Made by a program: the position numbers and the translations under genes. Of a DNA stretch of 64,000 nt, positions 59,138 to 64,000 are shown one piece after another. Where the stretch lies: the NCBI RefSeq assembly GCF_024763615.1, contig NC_077222.1:46872001-46936000 (forward strand), given 5' to 3'. The notes under the pieces were generated by a model. The model was not told the origin of the DNA and ran no database searches. It saw only the letters and a program-made list of their open reading frames with translations. The DNA comes from Phlebotomus papatasi (Eukaryota; Arthropoda; Insecta; Diptera; Psychodidae). Each line of letters starts with the position of its first letter. Position 1 is the first letter of the stretch.

Positions 59138-59647
59138 TACACAGAAAAAAATATTTTGTAAAATTGTTCGTAAATGTTTGTGAAATCTTATGGCAGACTT
59201 ACGAAATGCTCGTGAATCGAATAACCCAAAAACAAGTTCGTAAAATTTTGCACTTATTTAAAAAAAAATTGTTCGTAAAATGATCATTTGACGAACATTT
59301 TTTGTACTTTTACAAACATTTGTTCGTAAATATTCGTAAACAAAGAAGAAAAATGTTCGTAAAATTTTGTCATTTGTTCGTATATTTTTGCCAAACAAAA
59401 ATTTACGAACAAATGACAAAATTTTACGAACAGTTTTTTGTGTGTTTACGAACATTTACGAACAAATGTTTGTTAAAGTACAAAAAATGTTCGTCAAATG
59501 ATCATTTTACGAACAATATTTTTGAAAAAAGTACAAAATTTTACGAACTTGTTTGTGGGTTATACGCTTCACGAGCATTTCGTAAGTCCTTCATAGGATT
59601 TCACAAACATTTACGAACAATTTTACAAAATACTTTTTTTCTGTGTA
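59138..59647. repeat. 510-bp hairpin MITE built on TTCGTAAA words
   Basis: TACACAGAAAAAAA and TTTTTTTCTGTGTA ends, with nearly continuous pairing through TGATCATTTGACGAACATT and its inverse to a centre near 59396. TTCGTAAA or its inverse occurs many times in each arm. CACAG ends at a TA are common in Tc1/mariner-type MITEs. Confidence 0.85.
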
Positions 59648-59660
59648 GAGGCCATGACAG

Positions 59661-60889
59661 TGAAAAGTCGACGTGTTTACAGAACAAGAGTTATTCTGTG
59701 TAGCTCAATTTTAATAAATTTAATTCAATTCCTAAGACGCCCCAGAAGTACATTCAGCAATCCTTATGGATACCGTTTCTACGATAAAAAATCAGTCAAA
59801 TTTCTGAATTAAAATAGGGTATGAAAATGTAAAATAAGAACAAAACCTACAATTTTTAGAATTGTTATATACAAAATTTGAGCATATTTTATTTAAATAA
59901 AAGTTATGCAAAGAGCTATTTCAGACACTGTATAGACCCGCAGTGAAAAATCAAATTTGGTTTAGAACTTTTAAAGCAGAGAAGCAAGTCTTGGCAAAAA
60001 AAGGAAATAAAGCTTTTCGATTTTATCTGCGATCATCTTAGATGACATTACACCAATTTTTGTAGCATTTTGCCAAAACTTCACAAAATCAAAATATCGC
60101 TTAAATAGAAAATTTTTCAAAGCACAAATTCGTATCTTCTTCAAGATTAAAAAGGGTGAGACTTCTAATTATATTGCTACATAGAACCCTCAGGTTGTTT
60201 TTCTTTTTCCTCTAGTAATTCATTTCCAATTCACCTTTTCTGCCTTAGCTAAGTGACTTTTCTCCCCCAAAATAAAATAGCTCTTAAGGTCTGTTTTAGA
60301 ATTTCATACTATCATAAATGTTGAGAGAAAATGGTTTACTTAAATTTTTTTAGAGAATTTCCTTCAAAATTAATCAATTGTAATATTAAAAAAAAAATAA
60401 GAGCCCGTATTAAAGTGAATCAAAATGATTTAAATAACCCCTTAACCTGTTTCAAGGACGTAACCAGGATTTTATCAAGAGGACGACCAAATTTGAAATT
60501 ATGTTACTTCGTATTTGAGGCAAATAAATTTTGGAACGATTATTGCCTAAAGAAACGTTTTTTTAACTCAAGACAAATAGAGAATCTCACTCAGATAAAT
60601 AAAAAAAAACTAATGTTATCAAACGTATTTTGATTTCTTTACTAACTTAGCCATAGGTATAAAAGCACCGTTATGATTGATCTGACTAGCTATTTTTTTT
60701 AAGGGAATTGAGTTCTTAGCTTGAAAATAATATCTTATAAGAATGTTCTTGGATCAGAAAGGCTTTAAAAAATTTTATAATCTTATAATCTAAATTAAAT
60801 TAAATTTATAATCTGAGATTATAAATTTTATAATCTCATTTTGATTATTAAAAGCGGTTTGTATTTCGAATATCTTTTAAACTTTTTTA
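59661..60889. other. AT-rich DNA, one unsupported ORF
   Basis: A 100-codon frame at 60331-60633 (+) has a mixed composition but no recognisable domain or splice context. Nothing else is recognised. Confidence 0.35.
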
Positions 60890-61382
60890 AACATTTAAGT
60901 ATTGGAACCCCATAAACAAAATAATTTTTCGTAACTATCTAGTTATTTTTTTCTTATATTTGTACGTAATTGCAAAGTAGAAGGTTGAAGGAATCTAGAA
61001 TATTTTTTGCAAGTCTCCAGCTATTTGCTATATTATAAATTTTTAAGCTAAAAAATTACGAATTAATAAATTCTCATAATGAAAATTAATTTTAATTATT
61101 TTTTATACTTCCAATTTCTTTTAAGCAAAACCGTTTTGAAAAAAAAAAACAAGAATCTACAATACTCAAACATAATATTTCTCATTAGAGTGCAAATTAC
61201 CATTCATTGGTATTGTCAGAAAATTGATTTAAATTTTAGGGGGTATTTTTGTGTCTATTACTCATAGAATATTTCTGAATTTTCTAAGGTTAGATGAAGA
61301 CCTTTTACTGATTTTCTTTATCAGTTTCATTTTTATTACTGATTTTAGATCAGCGAAAACTGTCTCGTCGTTAAAGAGTTAA
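60890..61382. mobile_element. piggyBac-like MITE, decayed copy
   Basis: The right end TCGTCGTTAAAGAG then TTAA (61379-61382) and the internal words AAGTAGAAGGTTGAAGGAAT and ATTTTTTGCAAGTCTCCAGC match the copy at 48719. The left end is degraded (ACATTTAAGTATTGGAAC). Confidence 0.7.
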
Positions 61383-62499
61383 AAAGTAAATAATTTTTTT
61401 TCTGGTTCGACGAAAAGGATTACTAAAACTAACCTGAACTTGGGAGTATTTGTGAAGACAAAAACTTTTAAAATTCTAATAAGCAAGTTTTTTATTGCGA
61501 ATCTTATCCACATGCTAATCTTGTTGAATCTTGCAGATATCGTAAGCTGAATAGTTTGCTCAGAAGTATCAAGTTTTTTTTGTTTAAAGAAAATGGCAGG
61601 AAATTGATGAGAAATTGAAAATTCGCTTTGGTCTTTAAATTTTTTTTTCTGTAAAATTCTTTTCAAGAATTTACCAAAAAAATTAATACTGCACCAATTT
61701 TGATTATTTTTGAACAAGATGTGGAAAGCTTGAGAGACTCCTTTAAACCCTTCTTAAGACAATATTGCAGTTTTATTTCCAAAAAAAGATGATCAAAAGC
61801 ATCCCCAAAGTTCTCCCAAACTATTTTGAACGTTTAAAAATATTTTCAAGTTTATAATTAGATTTTATGTGTAACGTTACTTAAAAAAATGACCATAAAT
61901 CCATTTTTAATCTAAATTGAATGATTTTTAACTTTTTGAAAAACCTCATAAAATTCAACGCCGGCTTCAGACTGGAGGTTTAGCCCAGTTCCCGAAGGTC
62001 TCAAAAATCTAAATAACAAGCAATTTTATTGATTTTTCAAAATCTAATGGTATATTTGCCATTAATATAAAATCCTAAACAATTTTTTAAAATATCGTGC
62101 CTGATAAGGAATTAAAGGACTTAAGCCAGATGGCTAAGCCTTAGGTCTGATGCCCGTATAAGCCAGCCATATTCCAAGCTTAGCATGACAATTTTTGTCA
62201 TGACATAGTCATACTGTTATAGAATCCCCCTACCTACAGGACAGGTCCCTCTACACGAGTTAGTTACGTTTCGATTTACAACCGTGTGGTAAATTTTCAA
62301 TGTGTATTAATTAATTAAAATCATCTTCTCATTATACTACCAATCTCTTGCAATTTTAGGTAACAAATATTTATTACTGGCGTTTTTAAATCAAACTTGT
62401 AGAATTTCTTTTTTCGGACAAGCCAGAATTTGTGTTTTGGTAACATTATTGATTATATTTTCACAGAAACTTTAAAGCTAGTAACTCTCATCTTCATTG
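61383..62499. other. AT-rich DNA, nothing firm
   Basis: A phrase GCTTCAGACTGGAGGTTTAG at 61965 and GGCTAAGCCTTAGGTCTGA near 62132 partly mirror each other and may be remains of a MITE. No gene is supported. Confidence 0.35.
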
Positions 62500-63740
62500 C
62501 CTTTGTATTATAATTCAATTTTATTTGCAAATGGACCAGTGTTGGGTCTCCACATCCCCAGATGCCTCTCTATTTTGCTTGCATTTCATTTAATTCAATG
62601 GGTGCTTGCTGAATAATTGGATACATCCCGAAATGAACGAATTGTTTCAATTCGTGAGGGTTTTTTCAATCAAATCTCTTTTTTTTTATTGTTTGGTCCC
62701 ACAAATGATAACACATCCATCTCTCTTCCCCAACGCACTGCGCCAACCGCACGAGTGGCAATCCAATATAGTGAGCTCGGAGAAAATACAAATTGACATT
62801 CGTATTAATTATAATTGCAAAAGGGAAAAAGATCTTTTTTGATAATTAATGTTTTCCATCATTGATGGTTTTGCTATGGACTTTGGGGAATTGCATCAAT
62901 CTGCCGAATACCCCAAATATAAAGTAGTATCCTCCCAATTAGTGCAATGTGTGTAACAACTAATGGAATTAATTCATTTTCCAAAATTCATGTATTGTTT
63001 TTTTTATACTGCGATGAATGGGATGAAAAGCGATGCATTTGCCATGTGTGTGAGTGTGACAAAGAATCCAATGGCAGCAATATTTATTCCAAAAGTGCGA
63101 GAGAGCATGTGAGCGAGAGAGATGTCAACGCAAACGCAATGGCGACATGAAGAAAAAAGCCAAAAGTTCGGCATTTTTTCCGGGGATTAACACTCCCTGA
63201 AACTGTGAAAATCAATTAATGTGCCCAAATAAAGGATCTTTTGTCAATCCTTAAAATACAAATGAGGTAGTCACAATTAAAATTCTTCAGCGATTGTCAG
63301 CAAATCACCAAAAACTAAATCAATAAGAGAGCAAAAACACAAAGCAAAATCCGCACCCAGCAAATGCTACGGATTTTCACTGCAAACCAGAGCAAATGAG
63401 GCCTTCTGTGCGAGTGGAATCACCTATTAACTATATGTGTATCATGTTCGCGAGTCAATGAGGCGGTTTATTTGCGTGTATTCACTAAAAATCACCCAAA
63501 ACAAGGCGGAAAAAAGGATTTTCATTGATTGATTAACACACTAGCTCAAGCCTCCCGAGAATCGACTGTAGTGCTCGCGAAATCCCGACAGAAATACAGC
63601 GAAAAGAGAGAGAAGCATATGGTGCACTTGTGCTATATATATAGTCATCTCATTCGTGTTCGCTTCGCCCAAGCACGAGCAAAATGGTTTTTTGAATGAA
63701 GCTTTTCATTGTGGGCGAAAAGCTTAATAAATTAATAATT
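62500..63740. promoter_or_regulatory. Candidate distal promoter/enhancer region
   Basis: Composition is less AT-biased than the rest of the intergenic DNA and no repeat family is seen. GAGA-type runs occur (GTGAGCGAGAGAGATG at 63109; AAAAGAGAGAGAAG at 63602) and a TATATATATA stretch lies at 63634-63643. It could carry a far 5' exon or promoter of Ptp99A (minus) or of a gene to the right (plus). Inference only. Confidence 0.25.
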
Positions 63741-63849
63741 TCTTCGCTTCAAATCTAATTGAAAATGTTAAATAGTGTTGAAAAATTTAAAAATCAAAAT
63801 CACGTTTTATTTTATAATTGCAGCTTATCGTCAAGGGGGAAAAGAAGAT

Positions 63850-64000
63850 AAAACTAGTGATAAGCCTAGATCAGCTTACTGTAGGCAAGATTCTTTTTGT
63901 CACCAAAATCGGATTTTGCTTGCAAATACGATTTGGAACTGAAGTTTAGAGATTTAAACAGCAATTTGGAATCAAAATTGTGAATTTGATTCCAAATTTG
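63850..64000 (+). repeat. Family B end, truncated by the window
   Basis: CTAGTGATAAGCCTAGATCAGC and GTAGGCAAGATTCTTTTTGT resemble the terminus CCAGTGATAAGCCCAGATAA of the family B palindromes at 36171 and 43046. Confidence 0.55.

Larger units (their letters stand above)
58840..59660. repeat. Family E MITE copy split by two MITEs
   Basis: Segments AATGTCCATATTTTAGAATT (58850), GTGAATTTGCTTCAATGTGG (59098) and TAGAGGCCATGAC (59646) are the successive parts of one family E copy, separated by the elements at 58886-59095 and 59138-59647. Confidence 0.72.

Noticed and set aside
60331..60633. 100-codon plus-strand frame
   Set aside because: No recognisable domain, no splice signals, no neighbours of similar composition; could be a transposon relic but not supported.

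Overview
The window is AT-rich eukaryotic DNA with spliced genes, long introns, polyadenylation signals and a very heavy load of transposon remnants. The one complete gene is an insect-type receptor tyrosine phosphatase, so an insect, most likely a dipteran, is inferred; the species is not determined. No rRNA, CRISPR or operon-like structure is seen.

Genes. (1) At 1387-1776 (+) lies the last coding exon of an SLC7-family amino-acid transporter (LAT/y+L light-chain type) whose other exons are upstream of the window. (2) On the minus strand a complete receptor protein tyrosine phosphatase, orthologous by motif and layout to Drosophila Ptp99A, runs from the ATG at 55546 to the stop at 17952. I resolved 11 coding exons with GT-AG junctions whose phases all agree; they sum to 2964 nt (987 residues): signal peptide, two fibronectin III domains, one membrane span, an active phosphatase domain and an inactive second one. 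The two genes are convergent. (3) A 5'-truncated non-LTR retrotransposon reverse transcriptase lies at 56174-57613 (+), upstream of the phosphatase.

Repeats. Nearly everything else is non-autonomous transposon DNA. At least nine elements begin TA-GGG and end CCC-TA. There are also four piggyBac-like copies with TTAA sites, a 2.2 kb hAT-like element with a perfect 8-bp target duplication (51294-53542), a pogo/Tigger-like element, many short palindromic MITEs, and several dispersed families (called A, B, D and E here). Many are nested, and in several cases the empty target site can be read in a related copy within this same window, which fixes the target duplications without outside data.

The standout is 23684-34718, inside the 20.7 kb tenth intron of the phosphatase gene. 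It is a giant fold-back element with two nearly identical arms of about 5 kb in inverted orientation, AG...CT termini and a 6-bp CATAAA target duplication. Each arm carries TGACGTCA repeats, a CCGCCATTTT array and two tRNA-like units; degraded coding tails lie in the arms and at the centre. It is inserted in an older TA-GGGG element. A 500-N gap with a 527-bp duplication on both sides suggests that the assembly is wrong near the centre.

The far right (about 62500-63740) is more GC-balanced, with GAGA-like runs and a TATA-like stretch, and could be distal promoter sequence, but this is unproven.
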